From contig JAAEZZ010000001.1 of the NCBI GenBank assembly GCA_018222605.1, positions 62,001 to 126,000 of the forward strand: a DNA stretch of 64,000 nt, in the 5' to 3' direction. The notes beneath the pieces are model-generated. The model was not told the origin of the DNA and made no database searches. It worked only from the letters and a program-made list of their open reading frames with translations. The stretch's first letter is position 1. Each line of letters begins with the position of its first letter. The position numbers and the translations under genes were made by a program. Positions 19,175-28,575 of the stretch are shown piece after piece. The DNA is from Alphaproteobacteria bacterium. GTDB taxonomy: Bacteria; Pseudomonadota; Alphaproteobacteria; Caulobacterales; Hyphomonadaceae.

Positions 19175-20014
19175 ATGGCCAAGATAGATAGAACGCCCGA
19201 GATCCTGATGCAGGATGTCGACGGCATCCAGTTGCGTACCGCTTTCTGGAAGGCGGAAAAAGAGGTGGGTAATCGGCCATTGCTGTTCTTCAATGGCATT
19301 GGTGCCAATCTGGAGCTGACGGCTGGCCTGGGTGAGATGTTCACGGATCGGGACATCATCACCTTTGATGTGCCCGGTGTGGGCAAGAGCCCGGTCACCC
19401 AATGGCCTTACCGGCCCTGGATGCTGGCCCGCTGGGCGCGAAAGCTGCTCGATATTTACGGCATTGAAGATGTCGATGTGATGGGCGTCTCGTGGGGCGG
19501 CGCGCTGGCCCAGCAATATGCGTTTCAGTATCGCAAGCGCGTCGGCAAACTTATCCTGTGCGCGACGACTGCGGGCATGACCATGGTGCCAGGGCGGCCG
19601 AAATCCCTGTCAAAGATGGTGGATGCGCGCCGGTATTCAGACCCGGATTTCATGCGCGAGAGTTTCGAAACGCTCTATGGCGACGCGGTCGAAGGCGAAG
19701 CGGGCCGCCATATCAACAATCTGATGGCGCCGGACCCGAAGGGGTATGTCTACCAGTTGCTGGCATTCATTGGCTGGTCCAGCCTGCCATTCATCCGCTT
19801 CCTGACAATGCCGTCGCTGATCCTGATGGGCGATCAGGATACAATCGTGCCGGTCGCGAATGGCCATATTCTGAAATTTGGCCTGCCGGATGCCCGCCTG
19901 CACATCATGGAGGGCGGTGGGCACCTGTTTCTGGTGACGCAGGCAGAAGAGACCGCGGCCATCATACAGGGCTTCCTCAATGAGGAAGGCGCAGAGGCCG
20001 AAAAGGCCGCCTGA
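19175..20014 (+). CDS. phaZ: Intracellular poly(3-hydroxyalkanoate) depolymerase
   Basis: A 279-residue alpha/beta hydrolase resembling pseudomonad mcl-PHA depolymerase PhaZ (about 283). The nucleophile elbow is GVSWGGALAQQYAFQY with Ser106, the acid is in MGDQDTIVPVANG, and the histidine is in EGGGHLFLVT. It breaks down stored polyester in granules. The gene starts 5 bp after phaC, so the two form an operon, as in pseudomonad phaC1-phaZ. It overlaps nothing but abuts the convergent Hpt gene directly. Confidence 0.9.
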   Translation: MAKIDRTPEILMQDVDGIQLRTAFWKAEKEVGNRPLLFFNGIGANLELTAGLGEMFTDRDIITFDVPGVGKSPVTQWPYRPWMLARWARKLLDIYGIEDVDVMGVSWGGALAQQYAFQYRKRVGKLILCATTAGMTMVPGRPKSLSKMVDARRYSDPDFMRESFETLYGDAVEGEAGRHINNLMAPDPKGYVYQLLAFIGWSSLPFIRFLTMPSLILMGDQDTIVPVANGHILKFGLPDARLHIMEGGGHLFLVTQAEETAAIIQGFLNEEGAEAEKAA

Positions 20015-20596
20015 TCAGCTATTGGATGTTTTGCGCGCTACGCGCTGCTCCAGCGCATCGCAGACGGCATCTGCAACGGACTGGGAGGACTCGCCGCGGC
20101 CAATCGAGGTATGTGCCGCGCGGCAGGCTTCGACATGCAGATTGATCAGTGCAGCATTCTCTCCCGGCGCGGTATCTGACAGCAGGGTGCAGAGAGAGCC
20201 GCAGAGGCGTGAGATGGCGGGATAGCCATAGGAGCCTGCGACACCACGAATATTGTGCGCACACGTGTAAAGGTTGCGATAGTCTTCCGGTGTGGCGTCT
20301 GGCTGTTGGGCTGCGGCCCAGGCGTCTTTCAGGCGGTTCAAATCCATTTGCATCCAGGCTTCAAACTGGCCTGACAGATCATCGACGGCTGCTTCAGCAA
20401 GAGCGCCCATTTCTTCCGGGTCGTGGACTTGGCTGGCTTTGTCCTGGGTAGGCGGAGAGGCTGCTTCCGGTGTGGCGGTTTCCGGCTTGGGCATCTTGAT
20501 GACGCGGCTGATGTCAGGAGTCGCAATGGTCGTGGATTGCGTACTCTTGCCCTTGGATGAGGGTTTCAGCTTTTCCAGCAAGTCTTTCAGCATCAT
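20015..20596 (-). CDS. Stand-alone histidine phosphotransfer (Hpt) protein
   Basis: A 193-residue protein with a proline- and threonine-rich N-terminal linker (about 1-65) and a C-terminal Hpt four-helix domain. The phospho-accepting histidine is His114 in CAHNIRGVAGSYGYPAISRL. Such proteins relay phosphate between a hybrid histidine kinase and a response regulator, but no kinase or regulator is adjacent. Two adjacent ATG codons (20596 and 20593) are possible starts. It converges on phaZ with no gap; the upstream neighbour on the same strand is nadK, 75 bp away. Confidence 0.78.
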   Translation of the reverse strand: MMLKDLLEKLKPSSKGKSTQSTTIATPDISRVIKMPKPETATPEAASPPTQDKASQVHDPEEMGALAEAAVDDLSGQFEAWMQMDLNRLKDAWAAAQQPDATPEDYRNLYTCAHNIRGVAGSYGYPAISRLCGSLCTLLSDTAPGENAALINLHVEACRAAHTSIGRGESSQSVADAVCDALEQRVARKTSNS

Positions 20597-20670
20597 GGTT
20601 CCCCGATAATTCGGGTTAACCATATGCCCTAAGACTTAACATTGTGCTGACGCAGCGACTTGAAAAGGCT

Positions 20671-21426
20671 CTAAAATCCGAACTGTTCGCGCAGAATGCG
20701 TTCGTCCAGCGCATGGCCGGGGTCGAACAGCATGGTGAGGCGCCTGCGGTCTTCCTGCACATGGACGCTGACAATGTCTCGCACTTCCTGATTGTCGGCA
20801 GCGGCAGCGACAGGGCGCAGCATCGGCGCGACAACTTCGATCTGAACCGACGCGTCCCGGCGCAACAGGGCACCTTTCCAGCGACGCGGACGAAAGGCGC
20901 TGACCGGCGTGAGCGCCAGCAGGCCGGCACCGATCGGCAGGATCGGGCCATGGGCCGAAAGATTGTAGGCGGTGGAGCCAGCGGGTGTTGCGACCATGAC
21001 GCCATCGCAGGCCAGTTCTGCCATGCGCACCCGGCCATCGACGGTGATCTTCAGACGGGCCGTCTGAGCGGTCTGGCGAAAGATCGAGACTTCATTGATC
21101 GCAAGGGCATGGTGTTCGTTCTCGTGAACATCCTTCGCTGTCATGCGCAGGGGAGAGATCACCGCGCGTTCTGCAGCATTGATGCGATCCGGCAGATTCT
21201 TTTCCTGATACTCGTTCATCAGGAAGCCGACCGTGCCGCGGTTCATGCCATAGACGGGCTTGCCGACATCGAATTGGCGGCGCAGCGAATCAAGCATGGC
21301 GCCATCACCGCCCAGCGCCACGATCACATCGGCGTCTTCCTCGTCGCACTGGCCATACATCTGAATGAATTTGGGCAGCGCTTCCTGGGCTTCAGGACGC
21401 TTGGAGGCGAAGAAATGAATTTTCAT
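20671..21426 (-). CDS. nadK: NAD kinase
   Basis: A 251-residue NAD kinase that makes NADP from NAD and ATP. The diagnostic GGDGAMLDSL motif lies near residue 40, followed by GMNRGTVGFLMNEY, NEVSIFR and the second signature CDGVMVATPAGSTAYNLSA. The ATG at 21424-21426 (MKIHFFASKRPEAQ) fits the family start; upstream in-frame ATGs would add a non-conserved leader. It is divergent from the class II aldolase gene. Confidence 0.95.
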   Translation of the reverse strand: MKIHFFASKRPEAQEALPKFIQMYGQCDEEDADVIVALGGDGAMLDSLRRQFDVGKPVYGMNRGTVGFLMNEYQEKNLPDRINAAERAVISPLRMTAKDVHENEHHALAINEVSIFRQTAQTARLKITVDGRVRMAELACDGVMVATPAGSTAYNLSAHGPILPIGAGLLALTPVSAFRPRRWKGALLRRDASVQIEVVAPMLRPVAAAADNQEVRDIVSVHVQEDRRRLTMLFDPGHALDERILREQFGF

Positions 21427-21603
21427 GCCGGTCATGGCAGCCATCTGCTTTGGGTTTGCTACAGGCGTCAAGGATAAGCACTGCGGCGAATGTTCTGGCA
21501 AGACAGGCGGCCACAGGAAGGTGACGCGGGCGTCAACATCAGCTGGCGTCTGCGGGTATTTTCGGATAATCTGCAGAAAATGATATTGAGGGAGACCAGG
21601 AAC

Positions 21604-22395
21604 ATGGCCGACGGCGCACAGAAAATTGATATTCGCTCATCCGTTTCTGCAGAAGAGTGGAAGGCCAGAGTGGATTTGGCGGCGCTTTACCGTCTGGTCG
21701 CACTGCATGGCTGGGATGACATGATCTTCACGCATATTTCCCACCGCGTACCGGGGCCGGATCACCATTTTCTGATCAACCCGTATGGCTATTTCTTTGA
21801 AGAAATCACGGCGTCCTCGCTCGTGAAAGTCGATCTGGAAGGCAATATCGTCCAGGAGACAGACCACTTCATCAATCCGGCGGGCTTCACGATTCACTCT
21901 GCGATTCACGATGCCCGCGACGACGCAAAAGTGGTGATTCACGTCCATACCGACCAGGGCGTGGCCGTCTCAGCGCAGAAAGAGGGGCTGATGCCGCTCA
22001 GCCAGACGGCCATGGTGGTGCGTGAGGATATTGCCTATCACGACTATGAAGGCATTGCGCTGGACCTTGATGAACGCGAACGCCTGGTGGCAGACCTCGG
22101 CCCGAAAAAGCATTCCATGCTGCTTCGCAATCACGGCACGCTGACCATTGGCGAAACCGCTGCGCAGGCTTTCACCCGCATGTTCTTCCTGGAACGCGCG
22201 TGCAACATGCAGATCATGGCCCTTTCAGCGGGTCGCGATGGCGTGCTGGAGTGCGGAAATGATCTGCAGCAGAAGGTGGCTGGACAGGGTGGCCTGACTG
22301 AGGATTCTTCCGGTATGGGCGTGTTGACAGAGCGACTGATCTGGCCAGCGCTGATGCGTAAGCTGGATCGGCAATTGCCGGGTTATGACGCTTAA
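21604..22395 (+). CDS. Class II aldolase/adducin family protein
   Basis: A 263-residue class II aldolase/adducin domain protein. [15 protein letters not shown] supplies two zinc-ligand histidines and [18 protein letters not shown] a third, with an acidic residue in between (DLEGN region). Enzymes of this fold cleave or rearrange sugar phosphates (fuculose, ribulose), but this subgroup of longer stand-alone proteins often has no assigned substrate. The ATG at 21604 is preceded by GGAGACC. It is followed by hemA after 104 bp. Confidence 0.85.
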   Translation: MADGAQKIDIRSSVSAEEWKARVDLAALYRLVALHGWDDMIFTHISHRVPGPDHHFLINPYGYFFEEITASSLVKVDLEGNIVQETDHFINPAGFTIHSAIHDARDDAKVVIHVHTDQGVAVSAQKEGLMPLSQTAMVVREDIAYHDYEGIALDLDERERLVADLGPKKHSMLLRNHGTLTIGETAAQAFTRMFFLERACNMQIMALSAGRDGVLECGNDLQQKVAGQGGLTEDSSGMGVLTERLIWPALMRKLDRQLPGYDA

Positions 22396-22499
22396 GGAAA
22401 TATACGTATGCGCTTGCTGCAGGGTGTGACGTAAGGGACCATTATCAAATTTCCCTCACGCGCTTATGTAAGCGCCATGTAATTTTGGAAACTGTGCAG

Positions 22500-23717
22500 A
22501 TGAAACACCTCAAGGCCTTTGAAGACGCATTGAGCGCAATCCATGGTGAAGGCCGTTATCGCGTCTTCGTCGACCTGCAACGTCACAAGGGACGCTTCCC
22601 CAAGGCGACAGCGCGGTTTGAGGATGGCGAGCGCGAAGTCACCATCTGGTGCTCCAATGACTATCTTGGCATGGGCCAGGATGATCACGTCATCAATTCG
22701 ATGCACGATGCGATCGACAGCTTTGGGGCAGGCTCCGGTGGCACACGCAACATCTCCGGTACGACACGTTATCATGTGGACCTGGAGCAGGAACTGGCTG
22801 ACCTGCACGAGAAGGAGTCCGCACTCCTCTTCACGTCCGGCTATGTTTCCAATGACGCGACCCTGTCCACACTCGGCAAGATCCTGCCGAATCTGATCAT
22901 CTATTCCGACGCGCTGAACCACGCTTCCATGATTGAGGGCATTCGCCGTTCTGGCGCTGACCGCCGCATCTTCCGTCACAATGACGTGGATCACCTGCGC
23001 GCATTGCTGGAAAATGACGATCCGAACCGTCCGAAAGTGATCGCATTCGAAAGCGTCTACTCCATGGACGGCGATTTCGGCCGTATGGAAGAGATCTGCG
23101 ATCTGGCTGATGAGTTCAACGCACTCACCTATCTGGATGAAGTTCACGCGGTTGGCATGTATGGCCATGAGGGTGCTGGCGTGGCGCAGATGCTGGGCAT
23201 GGCGAACCGTATCGACATCATCGAAGGCACGCTAGCCAAGGCTTTCGGCGTTATGGGCGGTTACATCGCCTCCAACGCGACCGTCGTCGACGCTATCCGC
23301 TCAATGGCTTCGGGATTCATCTTCAGCACGTCGACCTGTCCGGTGATGGCCGCAGGCGCGCTGGCCAGCATCCAGAAACTGCGCACAGATGAGGGCCGCG
23401 AACTCCGCACGATCCATCAGGCGAAGGCGGCTGAGCTGAAGCAGAAATTCCGTGATGCAGGCCTGCCGGTCATGGATTCACCTTCCCACATCGTACCGCT
23501 GTTGGTGGGTGACCCGGAACGCTGCAAGGCGCTGTCCGACACGCTGCTCTTCGATTTCGGTATCTATGTTCAGCCGATCAACTATCCCACCGTGCCGCGC
23601 GGTACGGAGCGCCTGCGCTTCACGCCGAGCCCGGTGCACGATGAAGTGATGATGGACGAACTGGTCGCTGCAATCTTGGCCGTCTGGAAACAGCTGGGCC
23701 TCGACAAGGCTGCCTGA
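22500..23717 (+). CDS. hemA: 5-aminolevulinate synthase
   Basis: A 405-residue ALAS, the alphaproteobacterial (Shemin) route to heme: glycine plus succinyl-CoA gives 5-aminolevulinate. Visible features are the glycine-rich [23 protein letters not shown], and the PLP lysine in [16 protein letters not shown]. It starts [21 protein letters not shown]; the ATG at 22500 was preferred to the TTG at 22485. It converges on the MucR-like gene with a single base between stop codons. Confidence 0.97.
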   Translation: MKHLKAFEDALSAIHGEGRYRVFVDLQRHKGRFPKATARFEDGEREVTIWCSNDYLGMGQDDHVINSMHDAIDSFGAGSGGTRNISGTTRYHVDLEQELADLHEKESALLFTSGYVSNDATLSTLGKILPNLIIYSDALNHASMIEGIRRSGADRRIFRHNDVDHLRALLENDDPNRPKVIAFESVYSMDGDFGRMEEICDLADEFNALTYLDEVHAVGMYGHEGAGVAQMLGMANRIDIIEGTLAKAFGVMGGYIASNATVVDAIRSMASGFIFSTSTCPVMAAGALASIQKLRTDEGRELRTIHQAKAAELKQKFRDAGLPVMDSPSHIVPLLVGDPERCKALSDTLLFDFGIYVQPINYPTVPRGTERLRFTPSPVHDEVMMDELVAAILAVWKQLGLDKAA

Positions 23718-23718
23718 T

Positions 23719-24135
23719 CTATTTGGACTTTTTCGCCGGCGCTTTCTTGCCAAGACCTATCTGCTTGGCATGCTTCGATCTGAGCTTTGCATAGTTCGGA
23801 GCGACCATCGGATAGTCCGCCGGCAAATTCCATTTCTCGCGATACTCGTCTGGGGTCATGTTAAAGCGTGACCTCAGATAGCGCTTGAGCATCTTCAACT
23901 TGCGGCCATCTTCCAGGCAGATCAGGAAATCCGGTGTGATGGATTTGGAGACGGCAATGGCTGGCTCCAGTGACTCCGCCTGTGGCTGGCTCGTTTCTGA
24001 CAGGGTTGTGCAGGTTTCATAGACCTTGCGGATCAGCTCCGGCAGCTGCTCGGCCTCGAGCGTATTGTTCGCCACATAGGAGGAAACAATCCGGCTGGTC
24101 ATGGTCAGAAAATCTGTTTGCTGTGTTTCACTCAT
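23719..24135 (-). CDS. MucR/Ros family transcriptional regulator with altered zinc finger
   Basis: A 138-residue MucR/Ros-type DNA-binding protein. The conserved core reads LICLEDGRKLKMLKRYL, then MTPDEYREKWNLPADYPMVAP, and ends in a basic tail (GKKAPAKKSK). In the finger, Cys73 is present and Asp76 takes the second ligand place (common in this family), but the two expected histidines are Tyr86 and Phe91. The protein probably folds without zinc, as described for some Mesorhizobium homologues. Such proteins regulate surface polysaccharide, motility and cell-cycle genes. It is divergent from glyA across 222 bp. Confidence 0.85.
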   Translation of the reverse strand: MSETQQTDFLTMTSRIVSSYVANNTLEAEQLPELIRKVYETCTTLSETSQPQAESLEPAIAVSKSITPDFLICLEDGRKLKMLKRYLRSRFNMTPDEYREKWNLPADYPMVAPNYAKLRSKHAKQIGLGKKAPAKKSK

Positions 24136-24357
24136 GCGTTCACCAAGAATCCAGCAGGTAAAAGAAATCAAATTTTGTGGATTATCGTCACCTAATCGCC
24201 GAAATATCACATTCCTTCAAGTATTTGCATTAAATAGTTCAAGATGTTTCCAAGTTAGGCAAAACCGGTATGTTATTGTGCTTGGAGGGCGCTGTGATGG
24301 TTGCAGCTTGGGCCGCCTGAGCGTAAACACCGCGGGAACCCAGCAGGAGATTCGCCT

Positions 24358-25665
24358 ATGGCAGATACAGCGCAGCCGGCCCGGTTTGATACCACGGCTT
24401 TCTTCAGCCAGTCCCTGGCAGATCGTGACCCGGAACTTTTCGACGCTATCAAGAAGGAGCGTACGCGCCAGCAGCAGCAGATTGAGCTGATTGCGTCCGA
24501 GAACATCGTGTCCAACGCCGTGCTTGAGGCGCAGGGAACGATCCTGACGAACAAGTATGCCGAAGGTTATCCGGGCAAGCGCTATTATGGCGGGTGCGAG
24601 TTTGTCGACATCGCCGAAGAACTGGCCATTGAGCGCGCCAAGAAGCTGTTCGATTGCGACTTTGCCAATGTGCAGCCAAACTCCGGCAGCCAGGCAAACC
24701 AGGGCGTGTTCAATGCCGTGCTGAAGCCGGGCGATACCATTCTGGGCATGAGCCTGGATGCCGGTGGCCACTTGACCCATGGCGCGCGTCCTAACCAGTC
24801 TGGCAAATGGTTTAATGCTGTTCAGTATGGCGTTAGCCGCGAAGACGACCGGATCGACTTTGTCGAGGTTGAGCGTCTGGCCAAGGCGCACCGTCCGCAG
24901 CTGATCATCGCCGGTGGCTCTGCCTATCCGCGCGAAATTGACTTCAAACGCTTCCGTGAAATCGCGGACGAAGTGGATGCGCTGTTCATGGTCGACATGG
25001 CGCACTTTGCCGGCCTTGTTGCCGGCGGCGCACATCCGAACCCGTTGGACCACGCCCACATTGCCACAACGACCACGCACAAGACGCTGCGCGGCCCCCG
25101 CGGCGGCATGATCCTGACCAATGACGAAGCGCTGGCCAAGAAGATCAATTCGGCGATCTTCCCGGGCATTCAGGGCGGTCCTCTGATGCATGTCATCGCG
25201 GCGAAGGCCGTTGCGTTCGGTGAAGCGCTGACGCCGGAATTCAAGCAATATGCGTTGCAGGTTGTCGCAAATGCGCGCGCCATGGCAGCGGCCTGCAAGG
25301 CGAGTGGCCTGGATGTTGTTTCCGGTGGCACGGACACGCACGTTGCACTGATTGATCTGCGTCCGAAGAATGTGACCGGCCGTGACGCCGAGCACGCACT
25401 CGAGCGCGCTTTCATCACCTGCAACAAGAATGGCGTGCCGTTCGACCCGCAGAAGCCGACCATCACCAGCGGTATCCGTGTCGGCTCCCCGGCCGGTACA
25501 ACGCGTGGTTTCGGCGAAGATGAGTTCACCCAGATCGGTAACTGGATCGGCGAGATTGTCGACGCGGTTGCAGGCGGCGACAGCACCGCAACCGAAGACA
25601 AGGTGCGTGAGGAAGTCAAAGCCCTCACGGCGGCATTCCCGATCTATAATGGATTGGGGAGCTGA
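24358..25665 (+). CDS. glyA: Serine hydroxymethyltransferase
   Basis: A 435-residue PLP enzyme converting serine and tetrahydrofolate to glycine and methylene-tetrahydrofolate. Key motifs are [43 protein letters not shown], and the PLP lysine in [20 protein letters not shown] precedes the ATG at 24358. It heads the cluster glyA-nrdR-ribD-ribE-ribB-ribH-nusB, all on the plus strand with short gaps or overlaps, so a single operon is likely. Confidence 0.98.
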   Translation: MADTAQPARFDTTAFFSQSLADRDPELFDAIKKERTRQQQQIELIASENIVSNAVLEAQGTILTNKYAEGYPGKRYYGGCEFVDIAEELAIERAKKLFDCDFANVQPNSGSQANQGVFNAVLKPGDTILGMSLDAGGHLTHGARPNQSGKWFNAVQYGVSREDDRIDFVEVERLAKAHRPQLIIAGGSAYPREIDFKRFREIADEVDALFMVDMAHFAGLVAGGAHPNPLDHAHIATTTTHKTLRGPRGGMILTNDEALAKKINSAIFPGIQGGPLMHVIAAKAVAFGEALTPEFKQYALQVVANARAMAAACKASGLDVVSGGTDTHVALIDLRPKNVTGRDAEHALERAFITCNKNGVPFDPQKPTITSGIRVGSPAGTTRGFGEDEFTQIGNWIGEIVDAVAGGDSTATEDKVREEVKALTAAFPIYNGLGS

Positions 25666-25671
25666 TAGACC

Positions 25672-26148
25672 TTGCGCTGCCCGTTCTGCGGTTCCGAGAA
25701 CACATCGGTGAAGGACAGCCGGTCGGCTGAAGACAACACTGCTGTGCGCCGCAGACGGGTGTGCGAGGCTTGCGGAGCCCGTTTCACGACATTCGAGCGC
25801 GTCCAGCTGCGTGAGATCACTGTGGTCAAGCGCGACGGGAAACGCGTGCCATTCGACCGCGAGCGGCTGGCCAAGTCCATCACCATCGCCTTGCGCAAAC
25901 GACCCGTGGACCGGGAGCAGATCGACCAGATGGTCTCCGGTATCGTCCGCAAGCTTGAAAGCGCAGGCGAAACAGAAGTGTCCTCAAACGATGTTGGCGA
26001 GTTCGCCATGGAAGCTCTGCGCATGGTTGATCCGGTTGGCTATGTACGCTTCGCCAGCGTCTACAAGGATTTCCGCGACCCGAACGATTTCGCTCACTTC
26101 ATAGAGAAAACTTCCCTCGATTTTGACGAGGAAGGCGACGAGGAATGA
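25672..26148 (+). CDS. nrdR: Transcriptional repressor NrdR
   Basis: A 158-residue NrdR. The N-terminal zinc ribbon has [15 protein letters not shown] and [13 protein letters not shown], and the ATP-cone domain follows ([20 protein letters not shown]). It represses ribonucleotide reductase genes in response to ATP/dATP. Translation must begin at the TTG at 25672: an in-frame TAG lies two codons upstream (25666-25668) and the zinc ribbon starts at the second codon. It follows the glyA stop by 6 bp and overlaps the next gene by 4 bp. Confidence 0.96.
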   Translation: MRCPFCGSENTSVKDSRSAEDNTAVRRRRVCEACGARFTTFERVQLREITVVKRDGKRVPFDRERLAKSITIALRKRPVDREQIDQMVSGIVRKLESAGETEVSSNDVGEFAMEALRMVDPVGYVRFASVYKDFRDPNDFAHFIEKTSLDFDEEGDEE

Positions 26149-26792
26149 GCGGGGTGAAAATCACCCTCAAGATTGCGACGTCTCTGGATTCCCGCATTGC
26201 CCTGTCAGACGGCACGAGCCAGTGGATTACCTCCAGCGGGTCCCGCGCCAAGGCACATGAATTGCGGGCCGCGCATGATGCCGTGCTGGTCGGCATCGGT
26301 ACGGTTCTGGCGGATGATCCGCTGCTGACGGCGCGGACGGTGCCGCTGCCGAAGACCCAGCCTGTCCGCATCATTGCGGACTCCCATGGGCGCACGCCGC
26401 GCAACTCCCGTCTGGTGCAATCCATTTCAAGCGGCCGTGTCGTGGTCGCGACGAATGGCCAGCCGCAGGACATTCTGGCGGCGAGTGGCGTCGATATCTG
26501 GCGCTGCGGCAAGGGCATCCGTGTCGACGTGAAAGAACTTGTCCGCCGGGCAGAGGCGGAGGGCATCACATCCATCCTGCTGGAAGGTGGCGGTACGCTG
26601 GCCGCCAGCTTCATTCGCGCAGATCTTGTACATGAAATCGCCTGGTTCCGCGCGCCGATCCTGATTGGTGGTGATGGGCTACCAGCGCTCGGCTCTCTCG
26701 GCCTGTCCGACCTTGGCGCAGCGTCACGGTGGCGCGCTGTCGCAACGGAACGGATTGGGGATGACGTCTTCGATACCTATGTACGGGCCTGA
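26145..26792 (+). CDS. RibD C-terminal (reductase) domain protein, riboflavin biosynthesis
   Basis: A 215-residue protein consisting only of the RibD reductase domain (DHFR-like fold). Motifs are [27 protein letters not shown] sequence at the N-terminus, [20 protein letters not shown], and the NADPH-binding [13 protein letters not shown]. It would reduce the ribosylamino-pyrimidinone phosphate in riboflavin synthesis. The usual N-terminal deaminase domain with its zinc HAE and PCxxxGxxxPC motifs is absent and no frameshifted remnant is seen upstream, where nrdR overlaps by 4 bp. The deaminase must be encoded elsewhere. Confidence 0.86.
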   Translation: MSGVKITLKIATSLDSRIALSDGTSQWITSSGSRAKAHELRAAHDAVLVGIGTVLADDPLLTARTVPLPKTQPVRIIADSHGRTPRNSRLVQSISSGRVVVATNGQPQDILAASGVDIWRCGKGIRVDVKELVRRAEAEGITSILLEGGGTLAASFIRADLVHEIAWFRAPILIGGDGLPALGSLGLSDLGAASRWRAVATERIGDDVFDTYVRA

Positions 26793-26816
26793 GCAGGTTT
26801 TTGAGGGCAACAAAAG

Positions 26817-27437
26817 ATGTTCACAGGACTCGTCACTGACGTCGGCCGCGTACGCAAGGCCGAAGACCGCAATGGCTTGCGCCGGTTTGAGGTCGAAAGC
26901 GGCTATCCGCTGGAAGAAATCGCCATGGGCGCCTCCATCATGCATTCGGGCGTGTGCCTGACCGTCGTCGATATGGGCGAGGGCGAGCGTGGCGCATGGT
27001 TCGCAGTTGAGGCCGTGCCGGAGACGCTGTCCAGGACCGTTCTGGGCGACTGGGAAGAGGGCGCGCGCGTTAATCTGGAGCAAAGCCTGAAGCTGGGCGA
27101 TGAGCTGGGCGGGCATTTTGTGTTTGGCCATGTCGACGGTGTTGGCGAAGTGGTTTCGATTGAGCCGGAAGGTCAAAGCTACCGTCTGACGATCCGCCCC
27201 CCGGAAGAGATTGCGCGATACTTTGCGACAAAAGGCTCTGCTGCGGTGAATGGTGTGTCCCTGACCGTCGCAGCCGCCCTTCCGAATGGCGATTTTCAAT
27301 TGGCGATCATCCCGCACACCTGGGAGGTCACGACACTTAGCGATCTGCAGCCCGGCTCCAGGGTCAATCTTGAGATTGATATGCTGGCGCGCTACGTGGC
27401 GCGGATGATTGGCGCGGATGCGCCGGAAGGGCGATAG
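26817..27437 (+). CDS. ribE: Riboflavin synthase, alpha subunit
   Basis: A 206-residue two-barrel riboflavin synthase that dismutates two 6,7-dimethyl-8-ribityllumazine molecules. It starts MFTGLVTDVGRVRK, and the two lumazine-binding repeats show SGVCLTVVD and VNGVSLTVAA, with GGHFVFGHVDGVGEV between them. It lies 24 bp after the RibD-like gene and 10 bp before ribB. Product binding partner is RibH encoded two genes downstream. Confidence 0.95.
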   Translation: MFTGLVTDVGRVRKAEDRNGLRRFEVESGYPLEEIAMGASIMHSGVCLTVVDMGEGERGAWFAVEAVPETLSRTVLGDWEEGARVNLEQSLKLGDELGGHFVFGHVDGVGEVVSIEPEGQSYRLTIRPPEEIARYFATKGSAAVNGVSLTVAAALPNGDFQLAIIPHTWEVTTLSDLQPGSRVNLEIDMLARYVARMIGADAPEGR

Positions 27438-27447
27438 GCACCAGATT

Positions 27448-28575
27448 ATGTCGAGCGAATTTCACGACGCAATTTCCTCCATTGATGAGATCATCGAGGA
27501 TGCCCGCAATGGCCGGATGTTCATCCTGGTTGATGCGGAAGACCGGGAGAATGAGGGCGACCTGATCATTCCTGCAAATTTCGCGACGCCGGAGCATGTG
27601 AACTTCATGGCGCGTCATGGCCGGGGCCTGATCTGTCTGGCGATGACGCAGGAGCGCGCCCATACGCTGAATCTCGACATGATGACCCGCAACAACCGGG
27701 AAAGCATGGGCACGGCCTTTACGGTCTCCATCGAAGCCAAGGAAGGTGTCACGACCGGCATTTCCGCACATGATCGCGCCCGCACGATTGCTGTGGCGAT
27801 CGACCCGACCAAGGATCATGACGACATCGTTTCGCCGGGCCACGTTTTCCCGCTGGTCGCGCGCGATGGTGGCACGCTGGTGCGCGCAGGCCATACCGAA
27901 GCTGCGGTGGATATTTCCCGCATGGCCGGCCTGTTCCCGGCAGGCGTGATCTGCGAGATCATGAATGAAGACGGTTCCATGGCCCGTCTTCCGGAACTCG
28001 TCAGCTTCGCCCAGCTGCACAATCTGAAGATCGGCACGATCGCGGATCTGATCGCCTGGCGCCGCCAGAATGACCGCTTCCTGGAGCGCCGCGTGGAAGC
28101 GACACTGACGTCCGCCTTCGGCGAAGGCTTCAAGACGGTCTGCTTCCGTAATGCGCTCGACAATTCCGAGCATATTGCCATCGTCCATGGCGAGATCATG
28201 CCCGACTCCACAACACTGGTGCGCGTCCACCGCACGGACATTCTGGCGGATGTGCTGGGCGAGACAGGCCCGCGTCAGGGACTGGTCGAGCGGGCGATGC
28301 GCATCATTGCAGAGGCTGACGAGCCGGGTGTTGTGGTTTTCGTCAACACGATGCGCCCTAACATCATTGCCGAGCGGCTGGGTCTTAAAACATCTGCGCC
28401 GGTCGATCCGACGGCGCCGCTGCGTGAGTATGGCGTCGGCGCCCAGATGCTGCGTGAGCTGGGTGTTCGCCGCATGATCTATCTGTCCGATACGCAGCCG
28501 ACCCGCGTTGCAGGACTTGACGGATACGGCCTGACCATAGAGGGGTGGCGCCGTCTTAATGAGGAGACTGAATAA
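27448..28575 (+). CDS. ribB: 3,4-dihydroxy-2-butanone 4-phosphate synthase with degenerate GTP cyclohydrolase II half
   Basis: A 375-residue RibBA-like protein. The RibB half (about 1-208) is intact, with DAEDRENEGDLIIPA and the catalytic GHTEAAVDI region, so it should convert ribulose 5-phosphate to dihydroxybutanone phosphate. The second half resembles GTP cyclohydrolase II (REYGVGAQMLRELGVRRM, near 327-343) but the zinc-cysteine segment reads RVHRTDILADVLGETG (about 259-274) with no cysteine. The cyclohydrolase is therefore probably inactive, like the RibBX hybrids described in proteobacteria. The ATG at 27448 was chosen; the stop overlaps the ribH start. Confidence 0.9.
   Translation: MSSEFHDAISSIDEIIEDARNGRMFILVDAEDRENEGDLIIPANFATPEHVNFMARHGRGLICLAMTQERAHTLNLDMMTRNNRESMGTAFTVSIEAKEGVTTGISAHDRARTIAVAIDPTKDHDDIVSPGHVFPLVARDGGTLVRAGHTEAAVDISRMAGLFPAGVICEIMNEDGSMARLPELVSFAQLHNLKIGTIADLIAWRRQNDRFLERRVEATLTSAFGEGFKTVCFRNALDNSEHIAIVHGEIMPDSTTLVRVHRTDILADVLGETGPRQGLVERAMRIIAEADEPGVVVFVNTMRPNIIAERLGLKTSAPVDPTAPLREYGVGAQMLRELGVRRMIYLSDTQPTRVAGLDGYGLTIEGWRRLNEETE

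Noticed and set aside
24240..24357. Possible riboswitch in the glyA leader
   Set aside because: CCGCCTGAGCG recalls the 3' end of ZTP-type riboswitches, but the partner GGG..TGGCG half and the pseudoknot are not found. A covariance search would decide.
24217..25395. A 392-codon open frame on the minus strand opposite glyA
   Set aside because: glyA is certain; the antisense frame has no domain pattern and arises from GC-rich codon structure. The same holds for long frames opposite tig (3433-4635) and scpB (35046-36116).
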